A stretch of 14,411 nucleotides of DNA from Thiothrix sp. (GCA_011375245.1 DRMA01000144.1:1-14411); one strand, 5' to 3'. Shown: positions 1-8,782, counted from the stretch's first letter. Numbers and translations: made by a program. The notes: a model not told the origin generated them from the sequence alone.

Positions 1-3000
1 CCATGCGCTCAAAGTATTTAACCAGCGCAAACCATTCAGTGCATGAGGCACCATATCGCTGTATTCACTGGCATCATGCAAGGCCGTGCGGAGTAATTTA
101 AAGAGTTTATCGTCGTTATCATTTGCGCCCATATGACCCATGGCTTCAATGGCTGCCGCTTGTAAGACATGTTCCTTATCTTTTGCTAGTTTGAGTAATA
201 CGTCCAATACCTGTGGATCAGCCGATTCGCCTAAAGCAAGCACAGCACGTTGGCGATATTCAATATTATCCAAGTACTCAATGGAACTGAGTAACACCGC
301 TTTACCTTGTGTTTGCCCACCTTTTGCTAAGGCTTCGGCAGCAAGGAATTGTATGTCGGCCTCTTGATGAGTGAGTAAAGTTAATAAGCCCTTCGCCAAT
401 GCTGCGGACTGGTTACGCTGGTAATAACGCCAACCGATCACTGCCGTCAATGCGGTTAAAAATTCAAGTTCAACAATCGGTATGGCTTTTAATAAGGCAG
501 CATCAGGAATATCCGTAGGCATCCAACTTAATGTAGTAAGCAATTGTTGGGCGCGTTGTGCTTGCTTGCACTGTAATAAGGTTTCAAATAAACGTACTAA
601 CAAGGCATGATGGCGTGGATGCTGTTTTTCCAACCATTGTGGTGGCGCATCGGTTTCATCTTCATCACTATTATAAACATGATCATACAGCGGCTGGTCA
701 TAACCACTAATAACCAATAGACTATTAAACAACAACGTGTGTTCTTTCTCATACTTGGCAAAACGCGCTAACAAAGTTTCAGCAACCGCTACATGACGAT
801 AATTAGCAATGATTTGATAGATCACCTCTAAAGGCAAATCACGCGCGGTTTTTTGTTGCTCTAAATAATCGGTTAAGAAAACCGCCACTTCAGTGGTTTC
901 GAGTTGTCCTAACGCCCGTAAAATGGCTTTTTGCTGTTTTTCGTCATTACTTTGCACTAAAAGCAACTTTAATTTCGCTAAAATAGCAGGATGTTGATGA
1001 CGTGCCAAAAGTCGGGCGGCTTTAATCACAATCTCAGGATGATCATTATCCGTGGCAAGTAAGAGCTGTTGTTGACAGGCTTTATCGTCATACTGTTTTG
1101 CCAAGGCAGATAGGCATTCATGACGTAATGACAGCGTATAAGACTGCAATGCACTGGGCGCGGTTTTGATTAAGCCCTCTTCCTCTACTAATAAGCGATA
1201 GGCTTCAATCGCCAAGACTTCATCGCCCGTCATTAATAGATCATGCAATAAACCCAACGATTTTTTCACAGGGTAGTGATCAACTAAAAGCGTTAAGCCT
1301 TGCTTAGCAATATCGCTTTGTGGCGATGCCGTTGCCGCATTACCTAAACGTTCTAAATCCATTTCCAAACGTTGCAAATCATCGAAAGCCGTTTGGCGAA
1401 TGAGTGAATGGGGATGATTGAGCAAGGTGAGTAAGCAACTTTCAATGCTGGGTTTAAGCTGTAGATCATGCGTTGCTAGATAATGCAGTCCACGTAAAGA
1501 GGCGGCTTGTAAGCGTTGTGCTAACTCACCATCAATATCATTAACATCATCTGCACGTATACGACCTAAATACGCACCAAAGGCTAATTCACGCCATTGT
1601 CTTACTTCCTCTGCATCAATTTCAAGACACTTAGGCGCTTGATAAGCAGGAAGTACCGATTGATAACGCGCCATAAATGCCGCGATGGTTAGCTGCCACT
1701 GCTCCATACTCACGCGCTGATCCCAGTTTTGTAACAAGGCAATAAAGCGCACCTTAATAAAGGGTTCAGCACTAACAATAATCGCGCTGTATTGCTGTAA
1801 CATTTCGGGGGTAAATGCCCAACGTAAGCTTTTTTTGCCTGCGGCACGATTTAGCCAGTCAGCCGCATATTGCCAACATTGCTCAGCATCATCATAACAA
1901 CTAAGAAGGTCAGCGCCCATGCGTTGTAAGCATGGTTCTTCTACCGCAAGACATTGCAGGCTTAACACAGGTTTATCAGCATGTTGCACTAATTCAGTCG
2001 CCAATAAAATAAACTGACTACTGAGACGACTATCTTCAGCAATCACAAAACGTTGCAATATCTGCGGCGTGACTTGTGCTAGGCAAACCTGTGCAGTTAA
2101 TAATTGTCTGCGTGATAATTGCTGTTTAATCTTGTTATCCATTAAGGTCGTCGCAATATCAGCCTCATAATCATCTGCGATATAAGCTAGTGCTAAGGCG
2201 GCAGCCGCGCGAATTTTTATCGTGTCATTTTTTAATAAGGTCTGTAATGCTGCTTTATGTTCGACAGCATTAAGCATGGGTAAAACATCAGCTGCGGCAT
2301 TAACCAGTGTTTTATCCTTATTATTGAGAAAACCTGCCACCACCTCAAAGGCACGTGCATCACCTAATAACGCTAAACCTTGCAACGCACTAATAACGGC
2401 TTCTTGCCAACGCTGTTTATCCTCTACTTTTTCAGGTTTAGGCTGTTCAGCTAAAGCCAATAAAATGGCATAGGATTGTGGATCACCTAATGCTGCACTA
2501 GCTTTCGCCGCCGCAACACGTATATCTTCATATTGACTCTCCAATGCATCACTTAATACGGCTTTACTGTCTTGTTGATCAATCAAAGCCGTCAGTGCTT
2601 GATGACGTAATTGACGGTCTTCGTCGTTCAGTAATGGTAATAATAACGGCTGGTTATCGGTACTTGGCTTACTAATGATGTGCTGTAAAACAGCTTGGCG
2701 CGTATCAACAAACTCACTGGCTAAGGCAGTTTGTAAAACGGTTAATGGCGTAAATTTTTTCTTTTGTTTGATCCCTAATGTAAATGCTTGCTGACGAATT
2801 TTGGCAAACGGATTGTTCAACAGTAATTGCTTTAATAACGGTAATGTCCATGTAGCCGCCTGCTTTACTTGGCTCGCAGCGGTTAGTTCATTAAGCACTT
2901 CTTGATGAATATCTTCATAATGGCTTTGTAATAAGAGTTGCAGCGTTTGCAAGGTATCGCCGCCGAGTAAACGATTAAAACAGGCTTTAAAGGTTTCTTG

Positions 3001-5223
3001 GCGAATCGTTGCAAAAGGCGAATTGAGTGCTGCTTTGAGTAAATGTAATGCTTGATCAGTAGCGTTTGTATTTTTTTCTATATTTTTTAAGGTATCCAAT
3101 AATGTGCTTAAGGCACGTAACTGAATATCACTGTGTTCAATGGTTAATCCCACCCTTGCTAATTTCAAGGGCTGTTGTTGAACGTGTTGCAAGGCACTAA
3201 AAGCAGCATCACGTACAGCAGCTTGGCTGTCCTGCAATAAATTTTGTAGCGTTGCAATACTATTATCTTGCTGCAACCATGCAAAGGCTTTACAAACACC
3301 CACACGAACATCGGTATCACGATCATGACTTAATAAGAGTAGTAACCCAAAAGCTCGCGTATCTTCTAAAACCGCTAAGGCAAAACTGGCGGTAAAACAA
3401 ATATCCGCATGACGACTGCTCATCCCTTGCAATAAGGGTTCATAGTCATTATGTGTAAGTTTATTTAAGCTAATCGTTGATTTTGTTGTTAATTTATTCT
3501 TGATCTTTTGCGTGAGACTGGGTTTAACCCGATCATTGGCTAATAACTCAAAGTCTTCTAGTTCTTCTAACTGACGCGCAAGGTCTTTTTCACGTGCTTT
3601 TAGAATATTGCTGAGCTTTTCCTGACTCAAAATCGACACTAAAAAAGCCGTATGGCGTACTAAAGCATCATTATGATCTTGTAATAAGGCAATCGCTCGC
3701 TTTACCTCACTCATATCCAGCAAACCACGCTGAAAAAGGCGAATCATCGCTGCACGTTTCAAATCAGCATAACGTGACTTCAATGCTTGCAAGCCTGCTT
3801 TTGGGTCTTTTTTGCTATACAGCGTTTCTAACACACTTAACGCAAACTCACGTAAACGCCATTCTTTATGGTTAAGTGCCTCAAGTAATAATAACTCTGC
3901 ACGCGCCTGCTTCTTTGCCAACACCACTAATTTGCTTAATGCGAGACGACCAATATCTTCATAGTTATGTTGCAAAACCAATGATAAGTAGCCCAAATCG
4001 TCTACTTTTGCCTGTTTTTCCAAACCTGCAAAGGCTAAACGGCGAATGCTTTCATGTTTTCGGTCACATAAGGCATCTTCTAATAAAGTAACCGCATGAG
4101 GATGCTTTGCCTTAGTGGCTAAAGTGACGATTAACTCGCGGATGGCTTTATCTTGTTCACGCGCCAGATGTTTTTTCAGTAGATCAATGGATTTTTTATC
4201 ATCATACTGTAGCAGAAATCGTACCGCCTTTTCACGTAATACAGGATCAGATTCTTGAAGTTCATTCTGCGCCCATGCATAGCCATCACGGGTAATGTGC
4301 TTCAGCTCAGTAAAACGTTCCTCAGCATCAATACCTACCGCACGTAAGGAGTTATCACTATTGGCAATCAGTAAATAACGACTATCTTTAACGCTGACTA
4401 ACCCTGCGGCGATTGCCTTATGCAGATTGTTTTGCCAACTGACAGGCTGACCACCTTCATAAGCCCATGATTTAGCACTTTTATCCGTAGCAACAGTAAA
4501 GAAGCGTTTTTCGCCAAGGACAATATCGGTAATAACCCCTGTATGATTTTTCTTTTTACCACGATCTAAGGCTTCAAGCTCACCTAATGCATGGGTGCTT
4601 AATAGTTTTTTATCGTCACCTGCGGAGAAAAAACGTAATTCATGCGGTTCAAATTGTAAGGCAGTGACTTTTCCTTGGTGTAAATCCGCTTTAGCAGAGA
4701 AATGTAATTGTTGTTCACGGTATTCATAGACAGCAATTTCACCACTTTGCATACCCAACGCAAGATAAGCGCCTGTTGCATCACTGGCAATCATGGTTGC
4801 ACTATCATGCAACGAAAAGCTGATTTGTTGTTGGATCGTTTGCTTTTCTGTATCAATTAATGTCAAAGCATCTGCTTGCAAAATGACAATACTGCTATCG
4901 CTAAGATGAGTCATCGCAATAATCGGCTGCTCAAAAACAGGTAATTTTTTTAATGCTTTCGGCTTACCCTTGGTAATAGCCGTTTGGTACAAATAACCAT
5001 CCTCAGCCGCTAACCATATGTTTTTTGTTTTGTTGTCTGCTGCCAATGCTGTCGCACCACAGGATAAGGCGCTTTCATATAAACGCATTTCATCAAGATT
5101 AAAACGGTATAACCCCGTTGCTTGACCTTCGTAATGCTTGCTGACAAAAACCACCCATTCTTCATAACAGTGAATAGCGTGTAACTCGCCACGGTAATAG
5201 GCTAAATAATTGTCATGTGACAT
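1..5223 (-). CDS. Giant WD40-like propeller plus HEAT-repeat scaffold protein (partial, C-terminus off the left edge)
   Basis: The frame has no stop from the ATG at 5223-5221 to base 1, giving 1,741 codons with the C-terminus missing. The start is supported by AGGAG at 5231-5235, seven bases upstream and inside the end of the preceding gene. Residues 1 to about 305 read as a beta-propeller: repeated short blades such as 'HQGKVTALQFEPHELRFFSA' (182-201) followed by 'GDDKKLLSTH', and 'HTGVITDIV...FFTVATDKSAKSWAY' (227-254). From about residue 316 to the edge the protein is helical HEAT-like repeats, for example 'DPVLREKAVRFLLQY' (326-340), 'DSQAAVRDAAFSALQ' (665-679) and 'DIRVAAAKASAALGD' (about 900-914). 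A charged insert (about 542-581, rich in K, R, E) splits the solenoid. I see no signal peptide, membrane segment or catalytic motif. Inference: a cytoplasmic assembly scaffold working with the 958-residue solenoid encoded just upstream. The family is not firmly recognised; the repeats themselves are clear. Confidence 0.85.
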   Translation of the reverse strand, partial: MSHDNYLAYYRGELHAIHCYEEWVVFVSKHYEGQATGLYRFNLDEMRLYESALSCGATALAADNKTKNIWLAAEDGYLYQTAITKGKPKALKKLPVFEQPIIAMTHLSDSSIVILQADALTLIDTEKQTIQQQISFSLHDSATMIASDATGAYLALGMQSGEIAVYEYREQQLHFSAKADLHQGKVTALQFEPHELRFFSAGDDKKLLSTHALGELEALDRGKKKNHTGVITDIVLGEKRFFTVATDKSAKSWAYEGGQPVSWQNNLHKAIAAGLVSVKDSRYLLIANSDNSLRAVGIDAEERFTELKHITRDGYAWAQNELQESDPVLREKAVRFLLQYDDKKSIDLLKKHLAREQDKAIRELIVTLATKAKHPHAVTLLEDALCDRKHESIRRLAFAGLEKQAKVDDLGYLSLVLQHNYEDIGRLALSKLVVLAKKQARAELLLLEALNHKEWRLREFALSVLETLYSKKDPKAGLQALKSRYADLKRAAMIRLFQRGLLDMSEVKRAIALLQDHNDALVRHTAFLVSILSQEKLSNILKAREKDLARQLEELEDFELLANDRVKPSLTQKIKNKLTTKSTISLNKLTHNDYEPLLQGMSSRHADICFTASFALAVLEDTRAFGLLLLLSHDRDTDVRVGVCKAFAWLQQDNSIATLQNLLQDSQAAVRDAAFSALQHVQQQPLKLARVGLTIEHSDIQLRALSTLLDTLKNIEKNTNATDQALHLLKAALNSPFATIRQETFKACFNRLLGGDTLQTLQLLLQSHYEDIHQEVLNELTAASQVKQAATWTLPLLKQLLLNNPFAKIRQQAFTLGIKQKKKFTPLTVLQTALASEFVDTRQAVLQHIISKPSTDNQPLLLPLLNDEDRQLRHQALTALIDQQDSKAVLSDALESQYEDIRVAAAKASAALGDPQSYAILLALAEQPKPEKVEDKQRWQEAVISALQGLALLGDARAFEVVAGFLNNKDKTLVNAAADVLPMLNAVEHKAALQTLLKNDTIKIRAAAALALAYIADDYEADIATTLMDNKIKQQLSRRQLLTAQVCLAQVTPQILQRFVIAEDSRLSSQFILLATELVQHADKPVLSLQCLAVEEPCLQRMGADLLSCYDDAEQCWQYAADWLNRAAGKKSLRWAFTPEMLQQYSAIIVSAEPFIKVRFIALLQNWDQRVSMEQWQLTIAAFMARYQSVLPAYQAPKCLEIDAEEVRQWRELAFGAYLGRIRADDVNDIDGELAQRLQAASLRGLHYLATHDLQLKPSIESCLLTLLNHPHSLIRQTAFDDLQRLEMDLERLGNAATASPQSDIAKQGLTLLVDHYPVKKSLGLLHDLLMTGDEVLAIEAYRLLVEEEGLIKTAPSALQSYTLSLRHECLSALAKQYDDKACQQQLLLATDNDHPEIVIKAARLLARHQHPAILAKLKLLLVQSNDEKQQKAILRALGQLETTEVAVFLTDYLEQQKTARDLPLEVIYQIIANYRHVAVAETLLARFAKYEKEHTLLFNSLLVISGYDQPLYDHVYNSDEDETDAPPQWLEKQHPRHHALLVRLFETLLQCKQAQRAQQLLTTLSWMPTDIPDAALLKAIPIVELEFLTALTAVIGWRYYQRNQSAALAKGLLTLLTHQEADIQFLAAEALAKGGQTQGKAVLLSSIEYLDNIEYRQRAVLALGESADPQVLDVLLKLAKDKEHVLQAAAIEAMGHMGANDNDDKLFKLLRTALHDASEYSDMVPHALNGLRWLNTLSAW

Positions 5224-5225
5224 GC

Positions 5226-8102
5226 TTATACTCCTAGCGTGGCAAGTTGGGGATAGTTATGCTCAATGCGCGTAACTGCAACAAGGCAAGCCGCTTGCTC
5301 CATTGCACCGCGTGATTGGGTAAAGTTTTGTAATAACGGCAAAATCATTTGCGCAAATTCATCGTCTTCTAATGCCAAATCACGAAAGGTTTCGATTAAG
5401 GCTTTTTTGGCTAAACAGGCTGAAAGGGGTTTCAAACGCTGACTATTATTGATTGAATGCGCAAAACCACCTGGGGGCAATTCATATAACCAACGTTGTA
5501 ATAACTGTTGTAATGCCGCTTTATCAGCAGGCAAGTGCTTAGGGCGAATGGGTAAACCTGTTCCCTGTTTTTGCTGTTGTTCCTGCTGCTTTTTTTGCAA
5601 GGCTTTTGTGCCTTTTATTGCTACAGGTGTATAAGGCTGCCAATGACTCGTCGTCGCATAACGACGGTATAACGACCATAAAATACGCACCACAAAACTG
5701 CGTATTTCACGATCTGGGCTTTCGGTGAGTTGAAATAAGGCTTCGGGTTGCTGAAAGGTTTCATGCTGCTGGATAATCTGCATCCCCAACTGGCGTGTTT
5801 GCGGTTTTTTTGAATGACAAAATTGATAGACCGCCTTCACTTCTAAGGTTTCGGCAGAAAGACGATAGCGTTTATTCTCATCGGTTGGCTCTGCTAATAA
5901 TGCCTCATGAGTAAATTCACGCACATCCGCATATTTGGATTCGCATAAGGCAATCAGTTGTGCTGAAGTAGGCTGCCAACGGGCAAATTCCCATTTTGCG
6001 ATACTAAGGGCAAAATGGCGTAACGGTGTATGCGCATGAAAAAATAAGCTTTCAAACTGCTCAAAACGAATAAATTTCTCGGGTAATGCTGCCTGTGGAT
6101 CGACAGGGCGACTGGTCAGTTTTAAACATAAATCAGGATGATGATGACGTAAGTAAGTCAATGCAAATTTGCCAACAGGTGTATCAGTATTATCAGTTGC
6201 CATTGTCCATAAGGTTTGACAACCTGCCATTGCATCATTATTGGCAAAATCAGCAGGCACAAAGGCTTTAAGCATAATATCAACGGCAAATTGATGATAA
6301 TGCTCTTCAGCACGATTAACTAATTGCATCAGCCACTCAAAACCAAGATCAGCAGGATTAAAGCGACGTACATCACTTAACCAACGACGCACAACCATGC
6401 CTAAATCATGCTGATATTCCCCCGCTGAAAAGGTCAGTGCTTGCGCCCATTGTTGATCAGATTCGCGCAAAGATTGAATAAAAGGATACTGATCCCAACT
6501 GGGTTCGTAAACCAATGCCTGATAATAATCAATCGGTAATAGATTGGCTTTAATATAATCATTATCAAGCCATTCTTGTGTTGTTTCACTGGTTAATGGA
6601 TGCAGTAAATAAGTTTGCACGCTTTCTGCGGATAAATACTGCAAACCTAATGCTTCAAGCTGTTTTAAACAAAAAATGGCGACTTGTGAAGCGTAGTCTT
6701 TTTCGATATCCAGCTCAGCCAACACCGTTTGGAAATACGTTACCCCTAATGTTTTTAATGGATGAAGTTCAAGCAAGTTGGTTTTGCTAAAGCTAACACT
6801 GTAATGCGTTGCCGATAGTAAACGCTGTTGAAACCATGCTGCTGAGAGTTCTTTGCGCCCAAAATGACGACGCAGCTGGCTACTGGCAAAGGCATTGCTG
6901 TGTTTATATTCGAGCAATTGTCCCCATGCGTCTAAGCCTACCTCTTTACGTGGATCACGCTCGCTGAGTAATTGTTTTGCTAGTTTTCGCACTGCTTGAG
7001 CGTTGTTATTCATTAACCGTAGCAATAAATCCAGCTCAATATCTCGTGCGTAAGTGCTGACATATTGACAAGCATAAGCACTGGCAGTACTGCTACTTGA
7101 GGTTAATAAACCAATAACAAGCTCATGCAACCCTTGTGTTCTAAATTGCTGCTGTTCTAGTTTAGGTGAATTTTTTAATAGCCAAACTAACAAACCATCT
7201 AATGCAGCACTTTCAATAGGTAGAGCCGCTAGTTGGATAATCCATTTCGTATCAATATCACGTAAAAAGAACTTAAAATTCTGCGTTAACGCATTACAAG
7301 CATATTGACGTACTTTTTCCGAATGTGCAGTAGACAATAAGCGTAATAACGGCTCAGGGCTACGTTGCCATGTTTCGGCAAAGGCACGATTTTTCAGCAA
7401 ATCATTAGAGGCTATATAACCAAAATGTGCCATACCGTAACGTTTACTTTGGTGATGCCAAATGTGATTCGCCACCCATGTCGCTGACCAATTCGTATTA
7501 TCAGGATAAGCAGCAAGGCATGAAGCCGCTGCATCAGGGTAACAAACAGGTAATGACTCGCCTAGTTTGCGCAAATAACGCCAGCCACGCCTTACCATAT
7601 AAAGCAAGGTTGCATGACTAATACTGGCATCGTTATTAGCATGCGCTGCATCAAAACGGGCAATCAGTTCACCTAATAAGGGATGATCAGCCTTTTTTTC
7701 TGCCTCTTTATAAATGATTTTGAAAGCTTTCCATATGCCATATTGCAAGGGTAAGGTACGAATAATTTCTATCAATACACAACGAGCATAAAAGCTATCA
7801 TCAGCATAAATAAATAGAATAAGGGTATGGAGTTTGAGGCTATCGGATAAAGGAACCTCTGCATTATCAGCGGTTAATAAGGCAAGTTGCTCAACGCGGT
7901 AGTTATATTGCTCTTCTGCGGGCAGTTGACGAAAAGAATAGCTGAAAATAGTGCGTAAAAAGCGTGGAAAGGTTAAGGCTTCATCGCGAATAGATTGGGT
8001 GGGGTATGGGTCTTTTTGCTGTGCCAAACTTACCATATAATCGACGAGCGCAGGGTCTTTAAGAGACCATGCTTGTTGAATAGCAGTAAGAGTAAATGGC
8101 AT
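5226..8102 (-). CDS. 958-residue HEAT/ARM-like alpha-solenoid protein of unknown function
   Basis: Complete frame with ATG at 8102-8100, preceded by AAGGA (8111-8115 read on the minus strand) at eight bases. Almost the whole chain is short amphipathic helices in HEAT-like pairs, for example 'SEKVRQYACNALTQ' (261-274), 'NAQAVRKLAKQLLSERD' (367-383) and 'SPDREIRSFVVRILWSL' (795-811). Distinct blocks are an aromatic/basic motif 'YMVRRGWRYLRKLGE' (168-182), 'GLDAWGQLL...LRRHFGRKELSAAWFQQRLLS' (389-430), a Lys/Gln-rich linker (about 830-856), 'YELPPGG' (873-879) and a conserved-looking C-terminal helical module (about 889-946). I recall similar C-terminal modules in uncharacterised bacterial HEAT-repeat proteins but cannot name a family. 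No signal peptide, membrane helix or enzyme motif is seen. The gene sits two bases before the giant WD40-HEAT gene, whose ribosome-binding site lies inside its last codons, so the two are probably translationally coupled and their products likely work together. Confidence 0.85.
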   Translation of the reverse strand: MPFTLTAIQQAWSLKDPALVDYMVSLAQQKDPYPTQSIRDEALTFPRFLRTIFSYSFRQLPAEEQYNYRVEQLALLTADNAEVPLSDSLKLHTLILFIYADDSFYARCVLIEIIRTLPLQYGIWKAFKIIYKEAEKKADHPLLGELIARFDAAHANNDASISHATLLYMVRRGWRYLRKLGESLPVCYPDAAASCLAAYPDNTNWSATWVANHIWHHQSKRYGMAHFGYIASNDLLKNRAFAETWQRSPEPLLRLLSTAHSEKVRQYACNALTQNFKFFLRDIDTKWIIQLAALPIESAALDGLLVWLLKNSPKLEQQQFRTQGLHELVIGLLTSSSSTASAYACQYVSTYARDIELDLLLRLMNNNAQAVRKLAKQLLSERDPRKEVGLDAWGQLLEYKHSNAFASSQLRRHFGRKELSAAWFQQRLLSATHYSVSFSKTNLLELHPLKTLGVTYFQTVLAELDIEKDYASQVAIFCLKQLEALGLQYLSAESVQTYLLHPLTSETTQEWLDNDYIKANLLPIDYYQALVYEPSWDQYPFIQSLRESDQQWAQALTFSAGEYQHDLGMVVRRWLSDVRRFNPADLGFEWLMQLVNRAEEHYHQFAVDIMLKAFVPADFANNDAMAGCQTLWTMATDNTDTPVGKFALTYLRHHHPDLCLKLTSRPVDPQAALPEKFIRFEQFESLFFHAHTPLRHFALSIAKWEFARWQPTSAQLIALCESKYADVREFTHEALLAEPTDENKRYRLSAETLEVKAVYQFCHSKKPQTRQLGMQIIQQHETFQQPEALFQLTESPDREIRSFVVRILWSLYRRYATTSHWQPYTPVAIKGTKALQKKQQEQQQKQGTGLPIRPKHLPADKAALQQLLQRWLYELPPGGFAHSINNSQRLKPLSACLAKKALIETFRDLALEDDEFAQMILPLLQNFTQSRGAMEQAACLVAVTRIEHNYPQLATLGV

Positions 8103-8212
8103 ATGACGAGTCCTTTATTATTATTTATTATTAAGTGGAACAAAAACTATTTATTTACATAAAGATAAAACAAAATGTTTACTTTATGGACTTATTTTTA
8201 TGTTTTAAGCGT

Positions 8213-8249
8213 AAAAAAAAGGCCATTATTTAACAATCATAATGGCCTT
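8213..8249 (-). terminator. Leftward intrinsic terminator
   Basis: A perfect 11-bp stem (8219-8229 with 8239-8249, arm AAGGCCATTAT, 9-base loop). Read on the minus strand it ends in an uninterrupted run of eight T (8220 down to 8213), the standard rho-independent form. It lies about 110 bases upstream of the 958-residue gene and would end leftward transcription arriving from the intergenic region. No leftward protein gene lies to its right inside the gap, so it either ends a small RNA or insulates the HEAT operon from read-through. The HEAT operon promoter would then lie between about 8103 and 8212; I could not pick a convincing -35/-10 pair there. Confidence 0.7.
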
Positions 8250-8425
8250 CGGGGCTAAAAAAACCCTCCAGCTTATTCCTATCACAGTTCACGAGGGCAG
8301 CGTGAGCATAAAAAGGCGCAGCACTTAAACACCTTTCTAAAGCGATATCAGGGTTAGCTGAATGATTTTTTTAAAGCTTTTAAATCTACCTCAGTACCTG
8401 TTACATGGAAGGCTAACGGGCTCGC

Positions 8426-8511
8426 ATTAATAGGGTGTACCCTACTAGTATACGGAACCGCGTTCGCGTGGTTGCGCCAGCCCGTATACTAGTAGGGTAC
8501 ACCCTATTAAT
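8426..8511. repeat. Perfect 30-bp inverted repeat, probable MITE-like insertion
   Basis: Bases 8426-8455 are the exact reverse complement of 8482-8511, separated by 26 bases. Inside the loop, AACCGCG-TTCG-CGTGGTT (8456-8473) forms a second small hairpin with a UUCG-type tetraloop. The outermost six bases of each arm are ATTAAT, itself palindromic, so they can equally be read as a direct repeat. On that reading a 74-bp element (8432-8505, 24-bp terminal inverted repeats starting AGGGTGTACCC) is flanked by a 6-bp ATTAAT target duplication. Removing it with one copy restores CTCGC-ATTAATATA-GCGAG, a neat small hairpin. The inverted repeat is certain; the MITE reading is inference (about even odds). 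The element's family is not recognised. Confidence 0.9.
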
Positions 8512-8560
8512 ATAGCGAGACTGAAACAGCCTTCCTTGTGATCATGTCAATGTAATACTC

Positions 8561-8580
8561 AAAAACGGCGCAACGCCGTT
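8561..8580 (-). terminator. Second leftward terminator-like hairpin
   Basis: A 7-bp perfect GC-rich stem (8564-8570 with 8574-8580, AACGGCG/CGCCGTT) with a 3-base loop. On the minus strand it runs into TTTTT (8565 down to 8561). Short, but of the intrinsic-terminator form for leftward transcription. It could instead be a plain stem of a rightward structured RNA covering this region. Confidence 0.4.
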
Positions 8581-8634
8581 CTCTGGCTACAAGAACCAAA
8601 TCGCTAGACTCTTAAAGTGGGAGGAAATATACCG

Positions 8635-8663
8635 ATTGATTGCTCAATAATCAATCAATTTTT
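8635..8663 (+). terminator. Weak rightward terminator-like hairpin
   Basis: ATTGATTG (8635-8642) pairs with CAATCAAT (8652-8659) around a 9-base loop, followed by a T run on the plus strand (TTTTT at 8659-8663, its first T inside the stem). The stem is mostly A-T, so termination would be weak. It fits as the 3' end of a rightward RNA from the structured region, but chance in AT-rich DNA is a real alternative. Confidence 0.25.
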
Positions 8664-8782
8664 ATTAAAAAAACACCAGAACCAGTCAAAAAATAAGCCA
8701 AGTTACGCATAAATAATAGTTTTTATATTCATAAAAAATTCACATAATAAATTTATTTATGCCAAACTTTAACTGATAGGAC

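Larger units (their letters stand above)
8250..8660 (+). other. Structured intergenic region, possible rightward small RNA (unidentified)
   Basis: No protein frame of note. Nested complementary segments occur: GTTCACG/CGTGAGC (8288-8294 with 8302-8308, one wobble pair); GGAAGGCT/AGCCTTCC (8407-8414 with 8528-8535), extendable outward through 8400-8405 and 8537-8542 with wobble pairs; CTCGC/GCGAG (8421-8425 with 8515-8519); and AACGGCG/CGCCGTT (8564-8570 with 8574-8580). Several unmatched positions are G-T type on the plus strand and would be A-C mismatches on the minus strand, which favours a plus-strand RNA. A weak plus-strand terminator-like hairpin lies at 8635-8663. I compared it mentally with RNase P RNA, tmRNA, SRP RNA and 6S RNA and saw none of their hallmarks. 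A retron-type RNA was considered because of the long hairpin, but no reverse transcriptase is present. Confidence refers to the region being a functional RNA. Confidence 0.25.

Noticed and set aside
140..2473. Short plus-strand frames within the giant HEAT gene
   Set aside because: The minus-strand frame is open throughout and shows repeat structure; these are shadows.
8440..8456. Trp-repressor-like operator (CTAGTA palindromes in the inverted-repeat arms)
   Set aside because: The spacing of ACTAGT half-sites does not match a Trp operator and no trp gene is nearby.
8399..8545. Retron msr-msd
   Set aside because: The long hairpin invites it, but there is no flanking a1/a2 repeat that I can see and no reverse transcriptase frame in the window; kept only as an alternative.
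8250..8660. RNase P RNA, tmRNA, SRP RNA, 6S RNA or a group I/II intron
   Set aside because: None of the hallmark conserved segments (for example the RNase P core, tmRNA tRNA-like end, SRP GGAAGCAGCC-type loop, group II domain V) was found on either strand.
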